64,000 bases of DNA. It comes from Rotaria sordida (lineage: Eukaryota; Rotifera; Eurotatoria; Philodinida; Philodinidae). The notes under the pieces are model-generated. The model was not told where the DNA came from. It was given only the letters and a program-made list of their open reading frames with translations, and made no database searches. The position numbers and the translations under genes were made by a program. Positions 13,401 to 25,496 of the stretch are shown piece after piece. Position 1 is the stretch's first letter. Each line of letters opens with the position of its first letter. The stretch lies in NCBI GenBank assembly GCA_905250125.1, contig CAJNOL010000039.1, positions 124,001 to 188,000 of the forward strand, in the 5' to 3' direction.

Positions 13401-14739
13401 GATCTTATAAGAATCAACTTATAATTGGCTCTTTTCAGAGTAGTTCCCATGAAGTCAGACCCGGATCCGGGTTCGGGACCAACCCAACGAGGTCTAGTGC
13501 CGATCTTATACATTTTTTAATAGACATGAGCGGAACCACATTTTGTCCATATATATATATCTGTTTAGAACGCAAGAGTCGTAATAATATGACATTCAAT
13601 GCAAGTTTTACACAATCATAAAATATATCGCTCCCAATGAGAAAATGTTGGTCTTGATCCTACCCAAAAATAAAACATGGTCCCACTGGAATCAGGCTCA
13701 TCTGAAAAAGATTTCTTATACTTCATTTGAGTTAGCGATGACCCCTAAGATCATAGTTTTGTTTCTTGGTTGTAAACAATAACTTATTTAACCTATTACT
13801 AATGAAAACTGTAATGAAATTATTTTTTTCTAAAAATAATTTCTAATTAGTAAATATGTTTATAATTTAGATTCATCTTGAAATGTGTAAATGTTATCAA
13901 GTTGGTCGATTTAGTGAATTAGGTTCTGAAGAATTTGATGAAGAATCAGCATTATATCATTTAGAACAAGCAGCTGAATTATGTGTTAAAGAAGCTGTAT
14001 TTACATTAGCAAAAATTTATTTAGATTTACCTCGTGATCTTTTATCACATTATCGTCCAACGGTAGATTTTTTATCTTACAAATAATCAGCAGAGAAAAT
14101 TATTATTCTTTTGGGTTTCTTTTTCATAGGATCAAGGTCATCATATCAGTAAAGGTTTAGATTTGATGATTCGTGCTAGTAAACTACATGAAACAGAAGC
14201 AAATCTTTATTTAGCACAATTCTTTGATAATGGTGTTGAAGGATCTTTGTTTGTATCTTTTAATTCTATTAACCATTTTGTTTTTACTTATTTTATTTAT
14301 TTTAGAGAACCAAATTGGCAACAAGCAGCTGAATATTATGAAAAATATATTCGTATACGTGAAAATGAATCAAATAGTACTAATGAAGAAAGCGAAACTA
14401 ATGAACTCAGTGAAACTAACTCAACTCATAATGGAATTCCATTTCATGATCATCATGATATTGTTGCTCGTTTAGCTACTTTATATAAAACAGGTAGACA
14501 CAATTTATTATGCAATTATCAAAAAGCTGGTAATTTTATTTTATTTTATTTCTTTGTAATTAGCGAATTCGAGTTAATTGAATGTTTTCTGTTTTTTGTT
14601 TTTATTAAAAGGCGATTTATTTAATAAGGCAGCAGAAATGGCAACTGAAGCAATGAAAGGACGTCTTGCTAATAAATATTATACGGCAGCTGAAGAAGCT
14701 TATGCATTAGAACCGAATGAAGAAGGTGAAGATAATTAA
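10440..14739 (+). CDS. EEF2K: Eukaryotic elongation factor 2 kinase
   Basis: Thirteen exons: 10440..10945, 11017..11166, 11225..11396, 11469..11546, 11607..11678, 11751..11871, 11930..12390, 12466..12489, 12544..12705, 13871..14062, 14130..14248, 14306..14529 and 14612..14739, coding for 802 residues. This alpha-kinase phosphorylates eEF2 and slows translation elongation, activated by Ca2+/calmodulin. The calmodulin-binding helix is visible at about 154-169 (RWRDAVKKVVQLKDPW). The alpha-kinase domain follows: SNYIAKRY with the ATP-binding Lys, VVDIQGVGDLYTDPQIHT, GNLGIRGMALFF, and the zinc-binding HECNPIC. A Ser/Thr/acidic regulatory linker (SSISEDDSDGYVSETSS) precedes C-terminal Sel1-like repeats ending in EAMKGRLANKYY, the substrate-recruiting tail. 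Exon 8 is a 24-nt microexon in the linker. Intron 11 uses a GTTTGT donor and is a stop-free multiple of three. An overlapping out-of-frame ATG at 10433 starts a short uORF. Confidence 0.96.
12706..13870 (+). other. Long eEF2K intron with GC-richer repeat
   Basis: This 1.2-kb intron separates the linker exon from the first Sel1-like exon. Positions about 13160-13490 hold iterated GGACCCGGA / GGACTCGGT / GATCCGGGT words, much richer in G and C than the surroundings, bounded by GTTGGGT-like and ACCCAAC-like words in inverted orientation. A weaker relative of the left edge stands at about 12795-12835. This looks like a decayed transposable element. Confidence 0.5.
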
Positions 14740-15830
14740 ATGATTTTTTTCCTTTTTTTTGTATTCATCTGTCAATTCGAATAATCATTGTCTTTCTACG
14801 TGGCATGTGTACTGTGAATTATTATTATTCTTATTATCGAACTTTCTTATATTGTGTTCACTTTATTTGTACTAATTTTAGCTTTGGTAAGGTATCATTA
14901 ATTTTTTGTGTCCGCTAGCCCTTTTTTTCAGCCTAGTTTAACTAAAAAAACCATTGTACTTGCGCACATTGGTGTTGCTTTTTCCATCATGTAAATACAT
15001 TGTTGACCAGCATGTAAATTGTATTCAACTATTGTTCAATAACCTTCATGTGACAAAACAAATAAAATTTGGGATAAAAAAAAAGAAGAATAAATTTATC
15101 ATGTAAAAATAGGTAGAAGATAAATGAATACTATTGTTCAATGGTATGGATTGATTTCATTTTGAAAATGTTATAGAGATACATTGTATACTCAAGGTTA
15201 ACTTAGATAAAATAGATTTTCGACCTATTAATTACATTTTGTCATAGAAGAATTTTTTATATACCATCACGACTGTTATTTTTGGAAGTCATTGTTGACG
15301 GATCGACTTATCTTGACCAAAAATAGAACAAAGTTTTATTAGAGGCCTATTCATTGATGTTGTTGGAGAAGAAGGACAGTTTTTCCGCATTTATAAGGAT
15401 GATGATATATTGCCAAAGAGATGAAAGAGTGTTTCATTCTTCTGGTTATTAGCAGATGCACATCCCACCAACGACATCTATATAAAACCTTGAAGATATA
15501 AATAAATCTAGAATACTTTTATATCATACAGTGGAAAACTAAAAAAAGAAACATTAAATTTCATATGCTTATTAGGAACATCGATATATTCTTGTAATTC
15601 TACCAAGAACCATTTCGGTAAAAGTTCTGGAAAGCACCATAAACAAAACTTTTTCAGTCTAAAACATATTTTTATAGAGTATTATCGCTGTCAGGAAGTG
15701 TCTCATTTGATTGCAAATAAAATTTAGAATTTTTTGATACCTGAATTGTAGGTGGCAGTCTACCTGTAAATAGTAAATAGAATATTTACCTATTAACTAG
15801 TACATAGGAAACATAATATTTACTTATTTA

Positions 15831-16651
15831 CCTAAAAAGGTAAGTATATATTTAGTTAAATAAAAGTAAAGATTATATTAATTTTATTTAAATTATTTAA
15901 TAGATATTGAAGTTAGTGTAACAATTATTAGTATAATGTTAATATCATAATGGAGTCTATATTAGATATTGAGATATATCCACCGTCTAGAAATAATAAA
16001 TTCAAGGACATCAAATTGAATTCGATTTTTGGAGCATCCACATCAGGATTGTATGTGTTAGTCTTTGTAATCCCATCAGTGGGATTGTGTCAGATAGCAT
16101 TTCAGGCTACTTCATTGTAGAATGCCTTGAATTATCTTGAAGTTCTTGAGTTGCATCTCAATTGCTATTGAATTTCGAATTTTTGAATGTTGAGTATTGC
16201 TGACATATTACTGCTTTTTTTTCGGTTGATTGTTACAATTGATATGAAACGAGCATCAGATAAAAATAATTTTGCAACAATTTTTTTGCAACAAATCATT
16301 GACTAGATTTCATTTGATAGGTATATAATTAAACAAGGATTAATTTCAGTTAAATCAGAGTGTTAGTTTCAATACAGATTCGAAGTGGATGAGATAAAAC
16401 TGAATCAAAATCTGTATATAAGCGTCAAAGAAGTTTGCCAACCGAGTAAAAATGAAATGCTTAGTTGACAATCAGTATATCACTTATTGTTAGGAGTTTT
16501 CTCAATCTAATCAAGTATCTAATATAGATTCTATTATGACTTTGAATTCATACTAATGGTTGTTATATTAACTACAATATTTATTAAATAATTTGAACAA
16601 AATTTATATAATATTTACTTTTATTTAAGTAAATGTATCATTTCTAACCTG
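15831..16651. repeat. Foldback element 1
   Basis: The left arm (about 15841-15975) and the reverse complement of the right arm (about 16500-16645) align over some 130-150 bp with scattered mismatches, sharing words such as AAATAAAAGTAAA, AAATTATTTAATA and TCTATATTAGATA. The central portion is unrelated. There is no coding potential. Confidence 0.75.
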
Positions 16652-16737
16652 TATTATTCCATAGAATACACTACTTCGAAGACATGAATCAAATGCATCA
16701 CTGAAGCAGAATCTGCTAACGAATTACAAGTCATCTA

Positions 16738-18279
16738 GGAGATATTGCATCTAAGCCACAATCAGTTCATACAGCACGCCGTTGAATCGATTTCACTGCT
16801 TTGACCGATATTTCACAGTAGATAAATATAGTCAAATTAGGAAAACACTAAAATTTTTAGCTCAAATGAATGAACCATTCTAGAGATATAGGCATTGCAA
16901 GTATAGGTATGCATCTACATTTTGAGAGTTTTACACAGTTATACTTTTCAGTGAATTTCCATTTTCGAAGAAACAATAAGAGTTATAATAGAGATACTTT
17001 CAATCATAGACTATCTTTTCATGATATTGGAAGTGTCGTTACATCTGGGGCCTTTAGTCGATAGCATATACCATTTCCAGAAGATATGTTTAGGTAGATA
17101 AGGCAAGTTGATTGAATCAACATGATGAACCACCTTGAGAGTAGTCTCATTTGATAGGCTATATCAGAATCTATCGCATATTGTTTTCAAAAGTTTGTTA
17201 TATTGAATTTTAATGAACAAAATTCTTTGAATAAGATCAAAAACATCAAATTTGTCATGCCATTCTTGCTATGAAGATTAGTGATTTGTTGTGATATTCG
17301 ATTTTTATAATTCAGATAAAAGCATGTATTGAGAAATTCCAAGATAGAAAATTTCAATTTTTTTGAACATGTCTATGAAAAATGGCAAAATATTTATCTG
17401 TTTGAATTTCCTCGGATAATATTTAATTCACCTATTATTTTGAGATATTTTACAAGAGAATATTCCCAGATAAAAACTCACTTTCAAGTCAGAACTATTA
17501 GCATTATAAAATCTCTAACGAATTGTGTAAACCATTGAAAGAGTGCTTGTCCCTAATTTGTTACTACGAAGATATCGATTTTTTACCAATTACTTATGGG
17601 CTATGTGCATAATCTTTCCTCAGGAACATCAAAATAATTGAATTTTGAATTTCTACTCGAAATTTTGCATATGCAAAGCTTACGATGAAAATAATTTATG
17701 GTGAAATATTCAGATCTTTTGATTGCTTCTTAACTGAAATATGATCGTATGAAAAAAATAGGAGAGTTAAATATCATCAAATAAAATTCAAAAAAAGTAA
17801 ATCTTTCGTCATTTTTCACAGACACATTCAAACAAATTGAAATCTGAGATTGAGAGATTTCTCGATACATGTTTTTATCTGAGTTACATAAATCGAATAT
17901 CTCACAACAAATTACTAATCTTCATAGCAAGAATCATATGACAAATTTGGTATTTTTGATCTTGTTCGAAAAATTTTGTTTATCAACATTTAATATAACA
18001 AACTTCTGAAAACAACATTCAATACATTCTGATGTGCTCTTTCGAATGAGACTACTTTCAAGCTAGTCCATCACACTGATTCCATGACATATACTACCGA
18101 TTAAAAGACACTGGTGTAACAATGCAAGGCTCTCGAAATATAGATGAGTACCTATACTTGCAACGTGTAAATCTTCAGAGAAGTTCGTTGGTTTGAGCTG
18201 AAATTTTTAGTTTTTCTTTCTGATTTTACTAAATCGATCTACAATAGGACTTGATCATGGCTTAGGTGCAGATATTTCC
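16738..18279. repeat. Foldback element 2 (1.5-kb imperfect palindrome)
   Basis: The reverse complement of 17700-18279 aligns with 16738-17480 in order. Matching blocks include GATAT...GCA.CTAAGCC, TTGCAAGTATAGGTA, ACAAATTTG..ATG, TTCTTGCTATGAAGATTAGT and GTCT.TGAAAAATG. Arms extend almost to a centre near 17600. It is the longest palindrome here, with moderate divergence between arms. The ORF-like stretches at 16870 and 17329 are arm sequence rather than genes. Confidence 0.75.
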
Positions 18280-19724
18280 TACGGTGTAACAGCATTGCAA
18301 GAGCTCCTTGGTACTCTCTACAATGTGTAAGTCGATCATTTGCATCGTCTATCTCATAATGGATCTCTATATTAAGTATGCGAATAATTAACATATTTGA
18401 ATGAAAAAATTTCTGTACATATCGCGATTATTCAATTAACATTTTTTCAATGAATTTTAATTCTGAACCTGTGAGTTCAACCGTGACAAGAAAAGTATTA
18501 GTCAACTGTCGATTCGCTTTGAATAAAATGATACCTATAAAATCACTATAAATTACCGAGATTTAATAGTGTTGAACAATATAAATATCGCACTAATGAA
18601 TAGTGTAGTATGTTTTATACAGCTTTATATACAACCAGTAGGAAGTCTTCATGGCAGGTATTGTCTAACAAGTGTTCAAAAACTAAAGTTTATGTTAATC
18701 TGATTCTACATTTTCTTTGTCTCTAGAAAATAGTCAATATAAATTCAATTGGCTTCTTATTAATATAATATTTTTGCTAATCAATATTAAATAAACAACC
18801 ATCATATTAATTCCTAGCTGTTAAAAAGATTAATTTTTACAAATTTTTCTACATTTTATATTAGATTATCATCCAATTCAATTATATTAATGCTCACATA
18901 CTAATAATATATATAAAAAAGATCGACGTAATAATATTTTCTAGAACAAAATATCAGCATTCACAAATAACAATTTGGCTTTTTATCTAAAACCTTCGAG
19001 ACAAAAATAAAGATATTAATTTCATAAGACAAATGAAAATGACACAGAAAAAAACATGATAAGAATATCAAATAGAATTTAATTTCATTACTAGTATCAT
19101 TTTCTTCAATCCTAAGAGTAAAATAAAAAATAGCACAGATCATACTATGTATATAGACCTCGATATGTATGGACAGAAGATACCAACAGACGATAACATA
19201 GATAACATCTCGTTACTGTCTAATCTATCACATATATGCATTAAGTCATCAGGTTCTCTCTAAATATATGCATTCTATACGAAGAAGTCTCTTTCTTTCG
19301 ATTGATAATTAAGAAAGAAATAATTCAATTATAGAGTACTTTAGATGAATATATGAATAACATATATACATATATATTGGAGTAAGATGAAAGAAATCTT
19401 CGTTAATATGTTAAATGTTGAGATGTAGGTTTATGGCGTACTTTGGTTGTTGTTGATGCTGTTAGTAATATTGGCGGAAAGCGTTCTTTTCTATTTTTTT
19501 GTCTCCTTCCTCTTTTTTCCTTGTATATTCATGACTGATATTAACAACTTGGCTTGAGTAGAAATTTCTCGATGATTCTTTTACGTATCTTCTATTGATC
19601 AAACTGATTTCTTCTTGCTATTGTGCAAAATTAACATAGAGAAATAAATATCTATCTGCTTGATCAAATTAAACTGAACATCTAATTTTTTTTCGATTAA
19701 TTCGCTACATTATTCTCAGTTTAT

Positions 19725-20590
19725 CTAAAACCTGTGTATACACTGGTTGTTACACTATCTATTTCCAAAGTTTGAGTCACAAGTGACAAACAATGGATGA
19801 GAAAATTGTAACTATATTTCATGTACTCGAATTTCGTTGAAACAAAATATCATTATCATACTAATTCTAACGATATTTTTGGACACAATTTCTGTTCTTT
19901 GGTGATCCATTATCATGTAATGAGTACTCTATTAAAATGATGAGGAAATCAATGATGTTCGTATATCGAATGATTGACTTCTAGCATAAGTTCTTCGACA
20001 GATATGTTCTTTCTACCCTGAGATCCTCGAAATCAGACAAACGACTTTCAAGCATTAGAAAGTAGATCCTTATAGAGCAATTAGCTGTGCAGAGTCTTAT
20101 CATGATGTTAGATTTTAATTTTACACTAATCTGAGCATAGAATGTTCACTAGCAACATTCACACTGATTTCTTATGAATCGAGATTTTGAGAGTTTTATC
20201 ATTCCCAGCTCCGATTGGTGTAAAACCAAAATTTGATATTACCGTGAGATTCAGTGCAACACATTGCCATATCTGGATCTACTTTCCAATGTTTGAAAGA
20301 CGTTCGGTCGAACAAGGACATATTTTCCGAAGGACTTATAGTAGAAGCCAAACGATGTAGATTGTCTCATCATTTTAATGGCGTGCTCATTACGTGTTAA
20401 CTGATCACCAAAGAACAGAAATTGTGTCTAAAAATATCGTTAGAAACAGTATGATAACGTAATTTTGTTTCGACGATACTTGAGTATATGAAATACAGCT
20501 GTAATCTTCTGATCTATTTCTCATCATTTGTGAGTGAAACTTTGGAAATAGATGGAGTAACTATCAGTGTATCAACAGTATGTGTTTTAG
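19725..20590. repeat. Foldback element 3
   Basis: The ends start CTAAAAC and finish GTTTTAG. The left arm (19725-20070) matches the reverse complement of the right (20280-20590) through long blocks such as ATCTATTTCCAAAGTTT, CTAACGATATTTTT and CACAATTTCTGTTCTTTGG. The arms are about 310-350 bp around a core of about 200 bp. No ORF was recognised. Confidence 0.8.
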
Positions 20591-21608
20591 ACCAAGTGAC
20601 AACAATACAGACAATTAATCGGAAAAAAAAACAATTAGATGTTCTTTTTATTTTGATCAGAGTATTATACGGTAGTACTTTCTGACAATAAGAAACGAGT
20701 GTTGACTTGTTACTTTCTATCGTAGAACTAATAATAATGATTTTTAACCTTTTTTTTTCTTTTATCCTGTTATTATCTTCACCCTAGTATAAAACAAACA
20801 CATCTTTTACAGCTAGCTATGTAGTTAACGCTTATAACGATTCATTAGATTACTGCCATAGATGCATACCAATACTGTTGATTCTACTGACATAAGATGA
20901 ATAGTATATAAAAAGAAATAGAAATCGCGTCATAAATTGACAGCACATCGTTTGCCTGATGTTGCTGTTGTTGTTGCTTGCTCCACCTCATCTTTGTCCA
21001 ACTGATGAGATACAGAGCAAGATGGATAGATCGTCATTATCATAAAGCAGTAACAACAGCGTTCTTACTTATCTTAGCAATACGAACTGCAAATTAAAAA
21101 GCAGAAGACGAAGAAGAAAAAGAAAAGAAAAAAAGTTTTCCGCATATATATATACATATATATATGTGTGTGTATGGACAACGACGAATAACAACTATAC
21201 TACCAAGGCTGATTGAGAAAAGACATACCCATTTTCTCGTTTTTTTCTTCTCTGTCTCTCTATTATGCTCTTGCTGATCTGAAGCATTCTATATATATAA
21301 ACTACAGCAATAGATGATAACCTTATTGCACTTCTTTCTATTTAGGAAAAGAACACTGTGCTATAGAATGCAGTTACACGTGTAAGTCCATAACCGAACT
21401 AAGTTTCTGATCATTTTGATTAATTATTATCGAAGAATACTTAATATTTGAAAAGATACATTGTGTTAATCGTCGTCATGTAGTAAGCAGAATTGACAGT
21501 GACTTAGTTCTTGTACTATTCAGCTGAAATTATCGGTAGATAAAAAACAAAAATGAATAAATTTGATTCTAGATTATATTTATCATTTATTTGTTAATTA
21601 TTTGAACA

Positions 21609-22061
21609 ATGCCACAGTATGGAGGCGGTGGTGACAAATGTCCACGTTGTCAAAAAACTGTTTATCCAGCAGAAAAACTTCTTGCATGTAGTGGTTCATG
21701 GCATAAAGCTTGTTTCAAATGTAAAACATGTAAGATTATTTTATTTAATTTTAATTTTTTATATATATTCATTATTTATTTGATTTTTTTTTATCAATTT
21801 CAGGCAATTCAATTTTAACATTGGCTTCATACAAAGATTTTTCTCAAGAGGTCTTTTGCAAGAGTAAGCTTAGATAATAAAAAAAGAATCATTAGATATT
21901 TATTCTATCATTTTTTGTTAGGCTGTTATCAGGATAAACTTCATCCTCATGAACGTAATCGTAAACAATTAGAAACTAAATTTAATAGACAACCTGGTGG
22001 TGGTGCCAGTGCGGCAACTACAGCCGAAGCAGCACCTGAAGCAAGTGGAGACCAAGAATAG
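21609..22061 (+). CDS. Single LIM-domain protein (CRIP/LASP-like)
   Basis: Three exons, 21609..21729, 21804..21863 and 21922..22061, encode 106 residues. One LIM domain occupies about residues 11-60: CPRC, then WHKACFKC, KTC and FCKSC supply the two zinc-binding quartets, and KTVYPAEKLLA is typical of the CRIP/CRP/LASP group. After the LIM domain comes a short basic stretch (HPHERNRKQLETKFNR) and a Gly/Ala-rich tail (GGGASAATTAEAAPEA). CRP and CRIP proteins usually act as actin-associated or nuclear adaptors. This one lacks a second LIM, an SH3 or nebulin repeats, so the exact orthology is open. Upstream lie about 900 bp that could hold its promoter. The 3' UTR is AT-rich. Confidence 0.82.
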
Positions 22062-23253
22062 ATGTAGAAAAAAAGCATCAATATCTCGAATATACATCCA
22101 GTTTAGATCAACACTAATACAAAAAAAAAACTTCATATCAAATTTAATCCGTTTTATTATTTGAATATACAAAACAAATAATTCTAATTTTCATATTTAT
22201 TCAATTTTTTTTTCATATTTGGTCAGGAACAGTATCGTTTTTGTCAATATATGCGTGCGCGTGTTTGTGCCTACCCTAATTAATTGTTTGCCTTTTTTTT
22301 TTTTTTGCTTCAAAAAAAAAACATAATATAGATAAGCGCAACATACAATCATATTTTATTCAATATCATTAGTTTGATCGGTGAAAAAAAAAACAACAAA
22401 ATTATATATGCGAAGAAATTTTCTTTGTATTTTACCATAGTTGTAAAAAGTATTTATAGAAATAATAATTATTTTATTCATATATAAAAGAAGAAATGAC
22501 ATTAATTCTTATATTTCTCAAATTATGCATGACGTTTGAAAAAAAAAATGTAATTGAGGTGACGAAAGAATTCATGCTGTTTTCATTTAGATGACGATAT
22601 TAATGAGAACGATTATATGACGTTGTCATCGATATATAATGCTTACATCTGAAAAGATAAATAGTAAAAATTGATGATTTATGAGAAGGATCGTGTCATT
22701 TATCATAGCATCTCAGATTTCGTTTGCTATCTTTTTTTTTATGTTTTAAGTTGATTACAGTGACAATAAGTCATTTTATTACCTAAAAAACCCTCATCGT
22801 TTATCACTAAGCAATAAAACTAAATATATAATTGTATATCGATGGTTATCTCTCACCCATTCTATTTAAACAAGAATATGACCTTCTGAACGATGAGAAT
22901 AATCATCCTTAAGAACTTTCTATATCCATGATAGTCCAAAGATCAATAGAAAGAAATTTTTTAATTTCACTAAATTCTTTTTTACAGAAAAAATGACAAT
23001 AAGATTATCTGTTTTCAGAATATACATAAACATTGCATTGTATATTCACTATAGAAAGAAAAAACTTATGATTAGTACAAAATTGATAGAATATAACAAT
23101 GGTATTATGAAATATTCATCGATAGTTGTTTGGTTTTAGCAGCTGTTCGTTTTTGTCAATCAAGCTTGTTTATATATATATATATCGATAGAAAATCGTT
23201 TGACTATATTGATTAACCCTAGCAGAGTATATTTACATATGTTCGAATAAAGA

Positions 23254-23287
<34 letters not shown>

Positions 23288-24492
23288 NNNNNNNNNNTAT
23301 ATATATATATATATATATATATATTCTTTTTTATTATTTCCCTCTCGAATAATTGATTACTCCCTGAACGGTAATAGTATAATTAATTGTGTGCCATATT
23401 TGTTTCACAAAGACTTTTCTCGAAGATACAGATTGTATAATCTTTATATTGACTTATATAAACATCTGTCACAACAAGAAAAGAGTATCCTTATGTGAAT
23501 TGATTGAATCCTATTGAAGAAAATATCTATTACAAAATGACGGAATCAAAAAAAAAATTATAAAGAAAACTAACTAGAAATATAATCTTTATTGAAAGAT
23601 AGTTTATATAAATATATTATCAAGTACTATATTTACTTGATTCAACATATGAATATTTATTTTTGTATATAAAAAGCAATAAATATCTATCAAATATATG
23701 AGATATGAAGAGAGAACTTCCATCTCAATAATTAAAGTCAATATAATTAATCGAAATATTCAATTGACCTATAAAATTTGATATGAATGTTATTAGTGAT
23801 GTATGAAAACCTTTAGCTTTTTATTTTTGTTGTAAATGTCTGTCATGTTCGTATAAAATGAATGAATAATACAGTTTTATCAGTAAAATTTGATGCTAAT
23901 AATAATTTATTACGTTTGATGATTCATCAATTGAATTTCTTTTTCTCAAGTAAAAGCAATCAAAGTAATCGCTTTTTTACGAGTATCATGATATATTTAA
24001 CAATGACTTTTAAAAAAGAAAGTAATTTCTATAAAAATAATAAACATCAAATGACATTGAAACAAATATTGCTCAAAATGTTTATTTTAATACCAAAAAG
24101 AAAAGCTTTGTTTTTTCTTCTTGAAATATTTTCTGGTTTAAAATGCAATAAAAATAATGAAAATATAGTAACAAAAAAATACATATATATAGATGATTTT
24201 CCGAAAAAAAAAGACATTTAACTACGAAAAAAAATTCTGAATTTATACAAAAAAAAACAAAGAATTTAGTCATTTAGAACGAGGCCAAGCATAGATCGAG
24301 GAAATCTCAAGAAAATTTTTCTAATCTGTTCCTCGTTTTTTTTTTCAGTTTTATTCCAATGGCTTCCGACTAAATGTTCATATACACAAAACAAAATATT
24401 TCTCCTGAGATTTATCCTCTTAGAATGCCTTGCCATGTGATCTGTTTGACATTACAACAAAAAAAAAAAAAAAAAAATTGAAGTTTTTTTAA
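22062..24492. other. Intergenic, no gene seen
   Basis: AT-rich 3' UTR and spacer between the LIM gene and the 3' end of the PACSIN-like gene. It includes a TA microsatellite broken by an assembly gap. The frame at 23862-24221 is Asn/Lys/Phe-rich with no family or splice support and is not called. Confidence 0.6.
23260..23324. repeat. (TA)n microsatellite with 10-N assembly gap
   Basis: TA dinucleotides flank ten undetermined bases at 23288-23297. The true length of the array is unknown. A TA tract of this kind commonly breaks short-read assembly. Confidence 0.95.
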
Positions 24493-25496
24493 TTAATCTT
24501 TTAATTCTTCAAATGATGGCCATGCTGTATTTGTATCACTGCCAAAATGAGAATTCCACCATTGAATATCTTTCTCAGTATCATGACAATTAATTCCTTT
24601 TGTAAATTGTTCAGACATTTCTTTGAGATGAGTATCTTTATCAATTAATAGAGATTGATGAAGAGCTGTAAATAATGCTTTAAATTGTGCCAATCGTTTT
24701 TTTTCAAATGCATGTGTACGATCAAGTACTTCTTTCATTGAATTTTCATAATTTGGTCTTGAATTTTTCATTTCTTCAATATATTGTTGATATTTACTTT
24801 TAAGCGCTTCACATTCTTTTTTATAGGTACTAACACTTAATCTAACTTTTGTTTTTTGTTCTTCTTCAGCACCACGATCAGATTCAATAATTTTTTCAGC
24901 TGTTTCAGCTTTTTTTAATTGACGATGAGCATCTTGATATTCTTTTTTAGCTTTATTAATTTTATCTAATAATTTAATCCATGATTTTTGTACTTGTTCA
25001 AAATCTCGTTCGAATTCTTTAATTTTCTTGACATGTAAGATTGATTTACCATAATTTTCTTTTTTATAACTAGCCATTTTATCAATAACATTTTCTTGAA
25101 GACGTTGAACAATATCAGAATGTGTATTAGCTATTTCTTTTGATGCTCGTATTACATCAATCCAACATTTTTTATTTGTACCAAATTCTTTTGTTTGACT
25201 AATTTCCTTTATACTTGTTGCTGACCATTTTTCCAAATCAGATATATAATTTCGTTCAATTTTAGCACGTTCAGAAAAAATATGAATGAATAAATCACAT
25301 GAATCATATCCACCATTGCAACGATCAATAGCTGCTTTATATTGATTTGGTTCACAAAAACCTTTGTCATACCATGGATTAGACAATATACGTTCTGGCG
25401 TTGTTTGACCCTGGGGAAAAATACACTGCACTAAAAAACGAATGACAAAGATAAAATTGTATCATAGCAAATTGTAGCAAAATGATAGAACTTACT
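24493..25496 (-). CDS. PACSIN/syndapin-type F-BAR protein lacking SH3
   Basis: The main exon, complement(24493..25430), carries 312 codons of an F-BAR domain: FCEPNQYKAAIDRCNGGYDSC, then ERAKIERNYISDLEKW (the family's ERAKIEK..Y..QL..W), a long coiled coil, EKKRLAQFKALF (human EKRLVFLKEVL) and a terminal DIQWWNSHFGS..AWPSFEE, as in PACSINs. F-BAR dimers bind and tubulate membranes during endocytosis. The stop directly follows the F-BAR, so the SH3 domain and NPF motifs of PACSIN1/2 are missing. The exon has no ATG at its 5' end. An upstream exon ending in A at 25496 before GTAAGT joins to TG at 25430, creating ATG across the splice junction. This start is an inference. The rest of the upstream exon would be 5' UTR. 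Confidence 0.85.

Larger units (their letters stand above)
14740..21608. other. Gene-free region with clustered palindromes
   Basis: The first 330 bp are the likely eEF2K 3' UTR, with an AATAAA at about 15060. No coding exon was recognised in the remaining 6.5 kb. Three long inverted-repeat loci lie here (15831-16651, 16738-18279, 19725-20590). The last kb holds a short TA/TG microsatellite near 21145-21172 and the presumed promoter of the LIM gene. Confidence 0.65.

Noticed and set aside
16870-17538. Two short frames within foldback element 2
   Set aside because: They lie in the arms of the palindrome and do not resemble any transposase or other protein.
23862-24221. 119-codon open frame
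   Set aside because: Composition is Asn, Lys, Phe and Ile, as expected from AT-rich non-coding DNA. No domain and no signal peptide.
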